This document shows, piece by piece, positions 46,595 to 63,346 of a DNA stretch of 64,000 nt. Positions within the stretch are counted from its first letter, which is position 1. The number at the start of each line of letters is the position of its first letter. Location: contig OZ038440.1 of assembly GCA_964036275.1 (NCBI GenBank), forward strand, positions 4,191,690-4,255,689, read 5' to 3'. The stretch comes from Litoditis marina (Eukaryota > Nematoda > Chromadorea > Rhabditida > Rhabditidae). Below the pieces are notes generated by a model. It saw nothing but the letters and a program-made list of their open reading frames with translations, made no database searches and was not told the DNA's origin. Position numbers and translations under genes: made by a program.

Positions 46595-46856
46595 TATATG
46601 TAACCGGGTTTTTTTGTTAACCTAACCGGTATTTGGCAACCAATGTTTTAGATTACTTCACTAGGTAACCGGTTGGTAACCTAAAATGAAAACCCGGGTA
46701 CCTATTTTTCAAACGCAATATGTGTTTTTACCGTAAGTTTGAACGATAAACGAAATTTAGCTTTAGGTTACCCACCTGTTACTTGTGAAGTACAAGTAAC
46801 CTGAAAGAAGGGTTACCTAAAACCGGCTGGGTTACCAAAAAACCCGGTTACATATA
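46595..46856. mobile_element. 262-bp MITE with TATATGTAACCGGGTTTTTT ends
   Basis: Left TATATGTAACCGGGTTTTTT and right AAAAACCCGGTTACATATA are inverted, continuing inward through GTTAACC and GGTTACC words. Non-coding. Confidence 0.8.
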
Positions 46857-47121
46857 AAATTGACCTTGGACAGAAACGGGCCCCAAAACCGAACTTCACG
46901 TGCTTTTGAATGATATTGCATTTCTTCAATGTAACCATTTTCTTCCATCTTTTTGTTTGCCAATAGTTTGCACCTGCCGGAGGGCACGTATTGCGTCAGA
47001 GTTCACGCGGCTTCTTTCCGGTTCTTTTTCTGTTTGTTTTCCGTCGGCGGCGCCGGTGCGGAAAGAGAAAGCGGTGCCAAGTTCGCACCTCGACCGGATT
47101 CCCTGTTTGCGTGGCAGGGAC

Positions 47122-47129
47122 TATAAAAG
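47122..47129 (+). promoter_or_regulatory. TATA box of the 47175 gene
   Basis: TATAAAAG 46 bp upstream of the ATG, same spacing as for the gene at 1068-2130. Confidence 0.65.
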
Positions 47130-47174
47130 AGGACAGTGCACTCGCAAAATATCCAACTCCTCCGCAAAACAACA

Positions 47175-47994
47175 ATGAAGTCTTTCTGGTGAGTACTGAT
47201 TACTTCAATAACTTTCTCAAACTTATAGTTTCTCAGTGGTTATTAAAACACCTAGTTCTTCTCTCTCAACTCCATGAAAATAAGCTGAATATTCTGTTTA
47301 TTGGTAAATCTTCGATGAGTACTTTTCCCTAATCATCTACAACTATCGTTCAATGTGGAGTGAAAAACGACTGTTATCACAAAAAGTGCAGAACGATCTT
47401 CAAGTATATGAATGTGGTTCAATACTCTATTAATGACACTTATCAAATTTAGACAATACTTGAGTATTTTTCATCGGGCTCTTCTTGAAAATAACAATCA
47501 TAATAAAATCAATAACTATATTTTTCAGTGCCCTGGTCGCTCTCATCGGCATGTGCTCCGCACAATACGTCGCCTGGCCCGCGTCATCATACAGCCCGTA
47601 CTACGCCAGATACTACGGTGCCGCCGCTATGCCGGCTATGGCTCCCGCCTACGCGGCCGCACCAGCTTACGCTGCCGCTCCCGCCTACGCTCCAGTCGCC
47701 GCTGCACCCGCCTTTGCCCCTGTCGCTGCCCCAGCACCTGCCTTTGCACCAGCTCCAGCCTACGCTCCAGTCGCAGCTGCCCCAGCCTTTGCTGCTCCCG
47801 CCGTAGCTGCTCCAGCTCTCAGCCAGCCAATCGCTGCCGGACCCGCACTCGCTGCCGCCGCCGCCAACGGAGCCCCCGTGTTGGCTGCTGCTCCCGCTTA
47901 CGCCGCCGCGCCCGCGGTCGTGCCCGCCTATGCTCCCTTCCAGACTGCGGCCTACTTCATCGGATCGAACAAGGCCAAGACAACCAAGGCCTAA
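47175..47994 (+). CDS. Ala/Pro-rich secreted protein, diverged single-copy relative
   Basis: Two exons, 47175-47188 and 47529-47994; 159 aa. Signal peptide MKSFCALVALIGMCSAQ, then QYVAWPASSYSPYYARYYG, which matches the array genes; the core differs (AYAAAP, AYAPVAAAP, AFAPVAAP), ending [25 protein letters not shown]. The coding end TTKA resembles the spliced KKTA end of the array genes but here needs no third exon. Donor GTGAGT, acceptor TTTTTCAG. A distinct promoter (TATAAAAG, no GGAGGCGTGGC module) suggests different regulation. Likely closer to the ancestral state than the array copies. Confidence 0.8.
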
Positions 47995-49101
47995 CTCATT
48001 GGTTACCCTCAGAAACAACCCGTTTTTGTACATTCGAAACTCAAATGAATCTTTCAATATATCAGTTTTTCTCTATTGTTTGAAAACAGAAGTCCGGTGA
48101 TAGTTTATGAAAATGATACACTACAAAACACAGGTTATACTGTGTGAAGTCAATTGCACAGTTACGTGTAACATGTTAAACACAGCAGAACTCAGAAATG
48201 TGCAATGACAAAGTGCACGATTCCACATTAAAATGCTATTTTCACGTGACTATCCTATTTACTTTTCTTATTAGCAGCGTTTTGTTAGTTGTTTGACTGT
48301 CAATTGTCTTCCTTCGTTAGCCAGCAAGTTGTTGACAAGAAAGGAAAAAGTCTGGCTGTTTTCAGAAGCCCAACTTAAACATAGTGTGTTTTTACATGAG
48401 AGGAACTTACATGAATAGTGCATGTTTGAAATAAAAAAATTGGGAAAAGCCATGAAAAGTATCCGAAAAAGTCATGTTAGAAATAGTGTGTGTTTGTTCA
48501 CAGTTTCGAGCACCAGAGAACATCTTGCGAAACCAGATTAAGGCGCCGGTCAGACCATCGTTTCTGTCGAATTCCAATTGTGGACGCGACGTCTGAAGAG
48601 ACCTTATTGACACAGTTCCCGGCAATCCCGACTCTGGGCCAATTTTTTCCCAAACCAAAGTCGAACCAACTCAGCCCAGACGGTTCGGTGAGAAACCAAA
48701 CCGATTCCGTACTCAAGTCGACTCGAATTCGGACCCAACCATAACAATCGTTACATATTTTGCCACTTTTGTTAATTGGTTCGATTCTGGAACGAACCAT
48801 CTTGTACGGGAAGATTCGATTCGACTTTAGTACGGGAAGAATCGGTTTGGGGAGTAGTTCACTCGGACTCCGCCCACTTTTGCCGACTGAAACAGTGTTG
48901 CAACCGAGGAGACCATATTTGCACAGGCAAGAGTACGTATGTAGGACGAGACAGTGTGCGTAGGATGGAGGCACAGACCCAGTAAAGCGAGAGAGTGTGC
49001 TATTCAGGAGCGCTCAGAAAGGGAAGGAGACGAGAGAGTGCGTCATAGAAAGAGAGGGGAAGAGGGTGAGGACAGACCGTCAGAGAGATGGTTGAGTGGT
49101 G
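47995..49101. other. Spacer between the 47175 gene and the GTPase
   Basis: Holds a CACGTGA element (48136-48262) and a stretch at 48490-48960 with open frames on both strands but no recognisable domain. 48960-49100 is purine-rich (GAGAGA). Confidence 0.4.
48136..48262. repeat. CACGTGA palindromic element, copy 3
   Basis: TATACTGTGTGAAGTCAATT at the left, ACGTGTAACATGTTAAACAC inside, CACGTGACTATCC near the right end. Confidence 0.6.
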
Positions 49102-52100
49102 ATGGAGAAGAAGTTGAAGCTGGTAGTAGTTGGTGACAGTTACGTCGGAAAAACCAGGTTAGTTTTGTTTTCCGTTTTTGTTTGCGAATATATCTTATAA
49201 TTCCTATTTTCCCGAATGTTACAAAAGTATTCACTCTTCTCATCCCAACTAATCGAGTTTTAATCAGAAGTTTTTTGTAGATTCGTAAGTTTCACGTCGT
49301 TTCTGAATCAGAAAATACAAGCATAACTGAATCAATATAAACGTACAACCTCGCCACAATACTGTGTATTGTGTGATGTGTAGAGTAGAGGATTAAGACC
49401 ATCACGTGAACAAACATTGGAACTTTCCGTACAAACTATTGATTTTCGTGTTGTAATTATTTGAACCAAAAATTTTTGTTGTCATGAAGACTTTTAGATG
49501 GTATCATAAAATTATGTGCTCCCAGAACAACACCAAAATCGTCTTGAATCGAGTTCGAAACGGTTTTGAGTATCACCGTGCACGGAGCACAAACTTTTAT
49601 GATGTCGATTTTCCAGTTTAATATGTGATTACGAACTAAAACTACTATTGAATTAGTCAAATTCCGTGATGCCTCTTTTTCCGTATTGTACAAATCAAAC
49701 TCGAGACTAAAAACCAGTTTTCAGTCTATTATTCGCCTACACTCAAAAGCAATTCCTCGACAGTTACGCAACGACAGTTTTTGACAATTGGGCCATTTCC
49801 ATTAACATTGAACAGAAAGACTATACTATTAATCTATTCGACACTGCTGGACAGGTAACGTTTACTTACATTTTTATTTTTTCAAGTTATGTTTTTGTTT
49901 TTGAAAAATTGATTAAACGGTCAGTCCAACTACATCTACGCTGTGTTCCCCCCTAGAAATGTTTTAGTTAGAAATCTTACAGTTAAAATGCAAGATTTTC
50001 GTGGTCACTCGGAGACATCGTGCTTCAAACACTTGATTTGTTTGAAATGATTATGGTTGTTAGCAATTAAATAATAGAAATGATGTAGACCTGGTTTCCG
50101 AATGATAGATTTCAGAACAATCTGATCTACTTGCTCCTACAGTTATCAAAGCAATGCTGGAAAATCAATACACTAATTTATTACTTATTGATTATTTGTG
50201 TTTCCGTTTCTCTTTCCTGACTTTTCGAAACAAAGCACCTCCATTCGAGCGGGCGAATGATTAACAGACAAAACATTTATACGATGTCATTTATTCCAAC
50301 TAGTTCGTTGGTTATTGGACCAGTTTGCAGAGGTTTGGTCGCATTGGACCGAAAACTATACTAACAAAATAAAAAACACGTATTTATTCGAGTTGAATAT
50401 GGGTGTGAGCAACTCTTCGTTGTGGTTTGATTTTGATGCACTACAAACGCAGCGGGATAGCGCAGACTACAATGTATTGGCCTGCTCTTGGAGAGGCAAA
50501 CTCTATAGTCACGTGAAATGGGAACAAACCTTTGCCGTTTAAGTTCTCAAACACCTACCTACAAGGTTTGAGTTGGTTGAGAGAAATACACAGAGAATCA
50601 CGCGATATAATGGACTCGAAAAGTCCGAACACGTGCATATAGTTCGCACATTTCCCAACTGGCCTTTGGCAGCTTGCCAATAAAATTTCAAGGCAGTTTT
50701 CCAACACGTTGAAATATTTCAGAACAATAAGAATTTATGTGAAGGGTTTTTCTCCTTGGTTATAATTCGTATTCAGGGAAATTTTCTGTAAAACATATGT
50801 TTTCTCTAAATAACATTCCTCCAAAGTTTTTGGCACGCTGCCAACGAGTCCAGTTGGGAAATGTGAGCACTATAGTTCATCTCGTAGAGCACGTGCAATT
50901 ATTGTAGCTTTTGTATAAAAATACGAATGTTCCGGTTAATATACCATTTCTATATCATTTCAGGAAGATTACCAAAATCTCCGATGTCTGAGCTACCCGC
51001 ACACTGATGTATTTTTATTATGTTTTTCAATTACGGAGAAAAAGAGCTTGGTTAGTTATGGATAAAAATGGCATTAAATCTACATTGCAGAACTCGAGGT
51101 ATTATAATTTTTGAAACCAATACATTATAAATTAATATTACTAATAAATCTTCTGTGACCTTCTCAAAAGACAAACTGTCATTTCTTTGTGTGATAATCT
51201 TCCAGAATGTCATATTGGATCCTTCAAATTTTCAAACTTCTTATCTGTCCCGTTTGTGGTCTACGATAAGAGTGCTATTGACTTTGGTCCCACTTAAAAC
51301 AGAATAAAATGGCACATGAAGACAATTGAGACATATTTATGACCCATTGAAATAATGAATAACATATATCCTCAAAACGTAGTTTCTGTAAAAAAAATTA
51401 GATTCTCCGAACAAAAATCTGTGAATTATTACGTACCACATCAACAAACTGATTTCTAGTGGTGTGCTAGACCCAGAAACCTACGAGATTACACCCATAG
51501 TTTGATGGAAACAAAAAATATATTACACTGACTGTATAAGTACAACCGAACAACAAGTTTAATGAAACTGCAAGCAAACTCGGTCATTGGTCGAATTTCT
51601 AATTTTGTGAGATCCATCTATTCAATAATCAGAAGCGAAAAAACTAGACGTTAATGATAAATTAAATGATTATATGAAGGAAACCCCCTGAAAGGTTTTG
51701 TCACATTGTTAAAAAATGTTTTAGGAAGCATGCCGGACTGTCTGGATGCCGGAAATACGCAAATATGCCGGTGACTCCGTACCGGTAATTCTGGTGGGAA
51801 CCAAGGAAGATTTATTGGAATCTACTAGTGAGAAGGATAGAATATCACTCGATGCTGCAAGGAAAACAGCTTCCGAGGTAGGCTGAACGTTTCAATAATC
51901 GATAAATGTAGTTTTCATATAAATGAAACAAAACAGAAAGGAGTCTAGTTCCGTACATTAGAAAATTCACATATTGTATGCATTTTGTCATGTGACCATG
52001 CTGAAAACCTAGAGTATCATACCTTCGTCATTATTCTGAGTTGAACTCGACTGATCATTTGACCTCATTTTGTGATTGGTTTTCTGGTATTCTGATTTCG

Positions 52101-52341
52101 GACTACTTTTCTAAGGTCGTTTCCTGTTCCAATTGTTTGTATTTGCTCGCTGATTGTCATAGTTTGGCCAGTGGGTTGAGCAAACAAACCACAGTCTAAG
52201 TAGGGGGTTTGCCGCTGCCCAACAGCTCAATTCACCAATAGACAGGAATACTCGAGAGCTTTGTTGCATAACAAACATTACAAATGTATCTTTAAATGCG
52301 TTTGGATTTTCATGATTTCAACTTGATTCACGTCCCTATAG

Positions 52342-52375
<34 letters not shown>

Positions 52376-52791
52376 TTCATTCGAGCATAGAAAGAAAACA
52401 CATAGATCTGAGTTGCAATATATGAACTTACGTGAAACGAAACGATTTGACGGTGAACACAACAACCACGTGAAACATTTCAAACACATCAGAATTCTGG
52501 AACCTCGAAGTTCAAACTATATTAACTCACGTTCCTTCACGTTTCACGGGCAAACTCGTAATTTCCTCAACACAGACAGGAAACTGTCAAACGGATAGAC
52601 CAAATTCCTCACTTGACCGTCTTCACAACGGATTGATGTCAGTATATTTGCAGCTGGGTTGTGTGAAGTTCCTTGCCTGTTCCTCCCTAACCCATCGGGG
52701 GTTGAAGCGAGTGTTCGATGAGGCGTTTCTCACGGCAATCGGGATGAATCTATCAGAAGATTCTCCCAAACCATGCTGCTCAATACAGTAG
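49102..52791 (+). CDS. Rho-family small GTPase, atypical (Cdc42-related, possibly crp-1-like)
   Basis: Five exons in phase: 49102-49157, 49725-49854, 50964-51050, 51725-51877, 52654-52791; 187 aa. P-loop GDSYVGKT (11-18); switch [10 protein letters not shown] with Thr36; DTAGQ (58-62) followed by [12 protein letters not shown]; base-recognition GTKEDL (116-121); [10 protein letters not shown] at the SAK region; FDEAF helix; C-terminal CCSIQ, a CaaX box whose Gln favours farnesylation. TVFDN and WMPEI mark Rho rather than Ras or Rab. It departs from Cdc42 and Rac: Ser13 replaces Gly12 and Tyr14 replaces Ala13, the SA of the G5 motif is SS, and the segment holding the Rho insert helix is about 8 residues shorter. 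Such changes could lower GTP hydrolysis. Acts at membranes as a switch; orthology to C. elegans crp-1 is a guess from memory. Confidence 0.9.
49495..49605. repeat. Diverged copy of the 371-bp satellite motif, GTPase intron 1
   Basis: Contains AAAATCGTCTTGAATCGAG and GAAACGGTTTTGAGTA, the complement of the satellite core, between inverted ends CATAAAATTATGTGCTC and GAGCACAAACTTTTATG. Confidence 0.55.
50638..50874. mobile_element. MITE in GTPase intron 2
   Basis: Left TATAGTTCGCACATTTCCCA then ACTGG; right CCAGTTGGGAAATGTGAGCA then CTATA. Interior subterminal GGCACGCTGCCAA links it to the CATTCC..GAGAC group. Confidence 0.7.
52341..52374 (+). repeat. (AAT)n microsatellite, GTPase intron 4
   Basis: Eleven or so AAT units. 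Confidence 0.9.
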
Positions 52792-52810
52792 ACAATTTGA
52801 GGCCGTTTTC

Positions 52811-52965
52811 ACGTACATCCCGACTTCTCGATTCCAGCCTGTGTCTCCTCAAACATACGCTATTTCTCTGCTCTCACATCCCGTCGGGACACGAGTGTCA
52901 CGAAATAGTGCGCAGAGAAAGAGACGCGGGCTGGAATAAAGGTGCCGGGATGTTCTAGTATACGT
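52811..52965. mobile_element. Hairpin MITE, copy 2, GTPase 3' region
   Basis: Shares AAACATACGCTATTTCTCTG and CATCCCG..CGGGAC with 18521-18678; arms ACGTAC..TTCCAGCC and GGCTGGAA..GTACGT region pair. It starts 20 bp after the GTPase stop, so it would be in the 3' UTR if the AATAAA at 53204 is used. Confidence 0.6.
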
Positions 52966-53203
52966 ACTTAGGTCTTGCTTTTCCAACTACGGTTATGTGC
53001 TCCGAACGTTTTATAAATATTTCTTTTGACAAAATGTATTATTTCTGGATTCTTACCTACACAAACTTCTATACATTATTTCACCTTAACTTTTATTGAC
53101 CAAGCATTCTGTGATAGTACGTACGCAATTATTCACGTACGTTTTATATTTACTTTTTTTTCAACTCGAAAAGGTTCATTATTTGCTCGATTTGATTATC
53201 ACA

Positions 53204-53209
53204 AATAAA
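53204..53209 (+). terminator. Possible distal poly(A) signal of the GTPase gene
   Basis: First clear AATAAA on the plus strand after the stop, about 410 bp away. Confidence 0.35.
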
Positions 53210-53295
53210 CATATTAATATTTGCACCACTCCAATGTCGTTGTGATAATGTCTACGAATGAGATATGAATATAGAGAAGGATTATGAGTATGACA

Positions 53296-53301
53296 TTTAT
53301 T
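53296..53301 (-). terminator. Poly(A) signal of threonine dehydrogenase
   Basis: AATAAA on the minus strand, 41 bp beyond the TGA. Confidence 0.65.
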
Positions 53302-53341
53302 TCATGTTTTTAGATAATGGAATGGTTAAATGGTATTTTCG

Positions 53342-58872
<5,531 letters not shown>

Positions 58873-59538
58873 TATTGTTACCTGAAACAACGTTAACAAA
58901 TTGATGACTCGTTTTGAAATGCATATAAGGTGAATATGTTTCGTCTTCAAGTACATACATTTAATATGCATTTCAAATACATTTCGACCGAGTAATCAAA
59001 ACATGTAATCGCGTACCGAGTAATCAAAACAAAGTTAGCTACAAAGTTTGTAGAACATACGGATACACTTCGAAAGTGTACGATATAGTGTGAAAATGTA
59101 AAAGTAAACACTAAAGAAGAAGTCCAGAGACTGATACACTACATTAGTTCACGTTGGCATGAGAACAATTTCAACCGACCCCATCGATAAATAATTACAT
59201 TGATCGAAAAGTGTGAAGTAAATGCATTATTTGATGAACAATAAGTGATGCGGATTGGAAACAATGTACAATACAGGAGTTCAGTATTGGTCACGCACAA
59301 AGCAAGGTAAAAGGTGAACACTCTGCGTCACAAATTAATTCACTACAGTAGCTATGGCAGTCATTCTCTATTTCAACCCGCTGTGAAACAATTGTTACTC
59401 ATACAGAAAACACGGAAAACAGTCTGGATAAGATTGTTTTTTCATCATGGCGTGTTCTAAGTTTCGTATCTGTTTCATCACTACACTGGATCTAGCAGGG
59501 AAGTCCAAGTCCGAATTTTGTTAACTCTTTTCCAATCT

Positions 59539-59799
59539 CTATGATCAGAAAAATTAAGAAGCGTGTGTGAAAAGTGAGCGATAAGTGAGCGATACTGATA
59601 CGTCTAGTTGCGTTTCTTCATTACGTTTTATTGGGTAGCTTTTCACGTATTCTGTGACGTGTACGATGATCACCGCCTCGTAACGAAGCGACGTGAATGA
59701 ATAAGTATGTAATATGTAAATAAAAGCTTATAGTTTGTTATCTGTTTTAATCTCTGTGATCAGGGGAAACTAAGAAGCGTGTGTGAAAAGTGAGCGATC
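59539..59799 (+). repeat. Duplicated segment with GAAGCGTGTGTGAAAAGTGA
   Basis: TCTATGATCAGAAAAATTAA.. at 59539 and TCTGTGATCAGGGGAAACTA.. at 59754 both continue into GAAGCGTGTGTGAAAAGTGA then GCGAT, 215 bp apart. Confidence 0.8.
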
Positions 59800-60801
59800 A
59801 GTCGGGGCGTGTTCCTTGCGACGAAAAGAGACGAAAAGAAGGGGAAGGGGATCGTTTCAAATCATCAATCAGAACATCACTGTCAACGACACACGTGTCG
59901 CCACTTTTCGACAGAATCACATAAGAAGTCCATGTCTGCGGCTGCAGTAGACAGTATTTTCACTAGTCAAGTGGTTGGTAATAGAGTTCAAAATTTTGAG
60001 CCTTTGAAGTCATTAATTTGAATTTTCAAAATCGAGCTCCGAGTTTCGAGTTTGAGTTTGTGAATTATCGAGTTTTCGACTCGAAAAATTTTGCGTATAG
60101 CGAACTTAACAACTTACGTAAAACCTAAAATTTTATGCACTCGCACTCGTATGACGCGTTTTCAATTATCATGACTTTGACACTAAAGATTAAACGTTTC
60201 ACTAGTATTAATAGCACTTTATATTTCTACGTGGACTGTTCAGTATGTAACCCAACTTTTCAGTTTGGTTTCTATAACGAAAGCTCAGTCTCAGTGCCGA
60301 TCTCCCGGGTAAGGTGTTATAAAGATGTAATAACTAGGAGCAAAAGGAATTATCAAGTTAGTTAATAATTTGCACATGCTAAGATAAATTTTGTAGAGAA
60401 TAGAATAATTACGATTTTCGAAGACTAAGTTTGAGCACAGTTACGAAAAACTTGAATTTTCAGAGCCATTGGAATGATAGACGTTACAAATGAGAAGCAT
60501 GAGTGTGAATGTTGGAAACTCCCACACATCAGAAAAACAAGATGAAATGCACCCGCTCGCGTTATCCACAATCAGATCAGAATTTGTCAAAATATTACAA
60601 CTTTCAAAGTCTAAACGCACTGCGTGAAACAGAATGTAGACCAAAACGTTAGCATTTCTTCACAATTATCTGATAGTTTCCCAAATATAAAAAAGCATTC
60701 AGTTCGTACGTGAACAGAAACACAATCCATGGGTCTCAACGTTGGATGGGGATGTACTTTCCTATGAGATGTAGAGGAGAAGCAGGCTAAACCTGTAAGC
60801 T

Positions 60802-60936
60802 GTATACTGTTCGTCAATTGTACAGTCACATGAAACATGTTAAACACAGCACAACTCAGAAACGTGCGATTACAAAGTGCACGATACCTCATTAGAATGC
60901 TAACTTCACGTGATTATTCAATTTACTTCTAGTATA
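60802..60936. repeat. CACGTGA palindromic element, copy 4
   Basis: GTATACTGTTCGTCAATTGT at left; ACTTCTAGTATAT at right; full-length form of the family. Confidence 0.7.
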
Positions 60937-61192
60937 TTGTGTCTCCGTGTTTGCAGTTTCATTCCGAGAAAATTTGGGTTCAAATAACATAAACCCAATG
61001 CATACAACAACCACTAAGATTGAGATGATGAATGACTGTAGATCACAGTATAAAACTAGTTCTCCTTCTCTCATTTCCTGTGTGTGATTCTCTTGTTATT
61101 TATTATGTCAGGGTACCGCGAGACCACGTGCGTTCAGTTTTTTTGGAGCAGGAAGATATTTCTCCTACCATTTTCCACATGGAGTTCATGCT

Positions 61193-61321
61193 AGATGTAA
61201 ATTGAATAGTCACGTAAAGCTAGTACTCTGATGAGGAATCATGCACTTTGTCATTGCACGTTTCTGAGTTCTGATGTGTTTACCATGTTTCACGTGACTG
61301 TACAATTGACGAACAGTATAA
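61193..61321. repeat. CACGTGA palindromic element, copy 5 (inverted)
   Basis: Reverse orientation to copy 4, ending GACGAACAGTATA; the two are less than 300 bp apart. Confidence 0.7.
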
Positions 61322-61653
61322 GCAAAACAATCAACTAAAACACCGAATTACGCCTCAGGCTCTAAGTTATACGCGACACATCTATGTCGTACTTGAGAGA
61401 ATCCCAATGTGAATTATACTATACTTTTAAACTACAGTTTCATAGCCACAGATTCATGTTATTTCATGATAATTTGATAGGAACAACGAAATATGACGAA
61501 ATCGCTCCTTGTTGCGAAAACTGATGAATGATTGCCAGTGAGACCGATATCTTGTTATCAGTGAAAGAAAGCCGGTTACTGTACGTCACTGCACCCACAG
61601 CACACCCGATATACACGCATATTAGAATAATATGGTCGTAATGAAGTCATATA

Positions 61654-61767
61654 TACTGTTAGTCAGTCACCTGAAACATGTTAAACACGGCAGAAGTCAG
61701 AAACGTGCAATGACGATGTCTCATTAGAATGCTAACTTCACGTGACTATTCAATTTACTTCTAGTAT
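61654..61767. repeat. CACGTGA palindromic element, copy 6
   Basis: Same orientation as copy 4, ends ACTTCTAGTATAG and is followed by TCGTATTCATTTTTACACCG, resembling the start of the CATTCC MITE, as at 17895. Confidence 0.65.
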
Positions 61768-62364
61768 AGTCGTATTCATTTTTACACCGTCTCCTACAGT
61801 ATGACACCAAAACTTTGGTCAGTGTTAATTACGTAAAAGATATTGGAAACCTTTACAACTTTTGCATTCGATCGTGATTCCCTGTTACAGGGTTTCAAGT
61901 CACTTTTTGAAAAGTTGAAGGTTGAACTAGAAAGCAGTTGTTGGAAAGTTCCAATGTTAATTAGGATAGTCATTAGGAATAATGTAAACTGCACTTAATT
62001 TTGATAGGCGGGTCTTTACATGATAATATTGTGCTGCTGTTTTATATAGTAAATCACTCAAAATGCATTTCAGTCGTAACTCGGAAATACTGTTGTACGC
62101 ACCGATCCTTTCCATGCCAAAACCAATGTCATATCTAGAACTAAATCATGCCCAAACGTGTTGCCCCGGAGTTTTCCAAATTATGTTCTTATTATGGGGA
62201 AAAAAGTTTTTAATTCGCGGGTTGTGCGATATGCGTTCCACCACAATATGAATTTCACCTTCAATTTGGACACCTTACCGAGAGAAAACAAATTATGAAG
62301 AGGCAGATAAATACACTTCTTTAGTCCTCGATTTCATATTTATTTGCGTGAGTTCAAAAAATTA

Positions 62365-62436
62365 TGCGTCCGGAGAGAATCGAACCCCCAACGAATGCTT
62401 GGAAGGCATCCATGCTGACCATTACACCACGAATAT
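62365..62436 (-). pseudogene. tRNA-Gly(UCC) pseudogene
   Basis: Minus strand shows a D-arm TGGTGTAATGGTCAGCA, an anticodon loop CTTCCAA with UCC, a T-loop GGTTCGATT and a 3' end CGGACGCA. The 5' strand of the acceptor stem reads ATATTCG where GCGTCCG is needed to pair with CGGACGC, leaving mismatches at positions 1 and 3 and two G-U pairs. Internal promoter boxes are intact. Likely a decayed tRNA gene. Confidence 0.7.
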
Positions 62437-62852
62437 TACATTTAGATAGTGGCTCCTATCGGACATTTTTATCCTTTACAGCTCCTGAGGTCTTTTGAAG
62501 ACTGAAAACTTCTAAAAGAAAGCGAGAAATCAAGCAAAGAGACAAATCAAAATAAAATCAAGCAAGCAAGACCAAGCAAAATCAAAGAGAGCAGGATTTT
62601 CAAAGAGAGCAGAAGCAACAATCAAAGAGAGCAAGAGCAACACTCACACAGAATACAACAACAAGAATAAGAACAACGCAAGACTCTCTCTCAGACTCCG
62701 AAACTCTTTTTACTTATAAAACTTTACTTTATCTTTACTTTAAACTAAACTTTACTCGCTAAACTTTACTTTACGAGCTTCATCTGCTGCTTCATCTGCA
62801 ATTGTAATGTGGGATTCCGTTTTCAAATTAAACAAAGATTCGAATTACAAGC

Positions 62853-62858
62853 TTTATT
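62853..62858 (-). terminator. Poly(A) signal overlapping the MSP stop codon
   Basis: Minus strand reads CCTTGAATAAAGC: the A of the TGA stop is the first base of AATAAA, so the 3' UTR must be very short. Confidence 0.7.
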
Positions 62859-63291
62859 CAAGGGTTGTACTCGATGGGGAGGTTCTTTCTGCGGACCATT
62901 CCGTCTCCCTGGAACCATTCCCTGCGGAACTGCTTGGCAGCTCCATCGGGGGTGTTGGTCCACTCGATGGTGATACGGTCGTTGTTGGTGTCCTCCTGTC
63001 CGTAGGCGAAGGCGTCGCAAGACACAGCCATGAGGATGGCCTCCTTGGGGTCGAGAACTCCGCTTCCGGGGTCAACACCAAGACGCTTCATGTTGGTCGT
63101 CTTGATGGCCCATCCAATACGGCGAGCAGACGAGTTGGTGATCTGAAATAAAGATTTAGTATGAACGAGTTGAAATATGATTAGAGGGATAGGGGGAGAC
63201 TGAGAGAGAAAGAAAAGCGAGAAGCAAAGGGCGAAAGAGAGTGAGAACAAAGAAAGAGAAAAGGGGATAGAGAAAGGAGAGAGTGAGAGAA

Positions 63292-63346
<55 letters not shown>

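Larger units (their letters stand above)
42691..47100. other. Non-genic stretch rich in MITEs
   Basis: No gene supported in about 4.4 kb. Contains the inverted copy of the 300-bp element (43035-43375), a pair of related segments with CACTCCATGTTTGAAAC (44485-44520, 44900-44945), a GACGATTA palindrome (44577-44681), a nested MITE pair (45871-46270) and a large palindrome (46595-46856). Confidence 0.45.
58873..62857. other. Non-genic stretch with repeats
   Basis: No protein gene supported over about 4 kb. Holds a duplicated 45-bp segment (59539-59583 and 59754-59799), three CACGTGA elements and a degenerate tRNA-Gly. 62510-62760 is low-complexity (AAGCAAG, CTTTACTTTA words). Confidence 0.45.

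Noticed and set aside
47587..48057. Gly/Ser-rich 156-codon minus-strand frame over the 47175 gene
   Set aside because: Antisense shadow of the Ala/Pro-rich exon.
48490..48990. Open frames on both strands upstream of the GTPase
   Set aside because: No recognisable domain and no matching splice sites; low-complexity GATTCGATTCGAC-like words.
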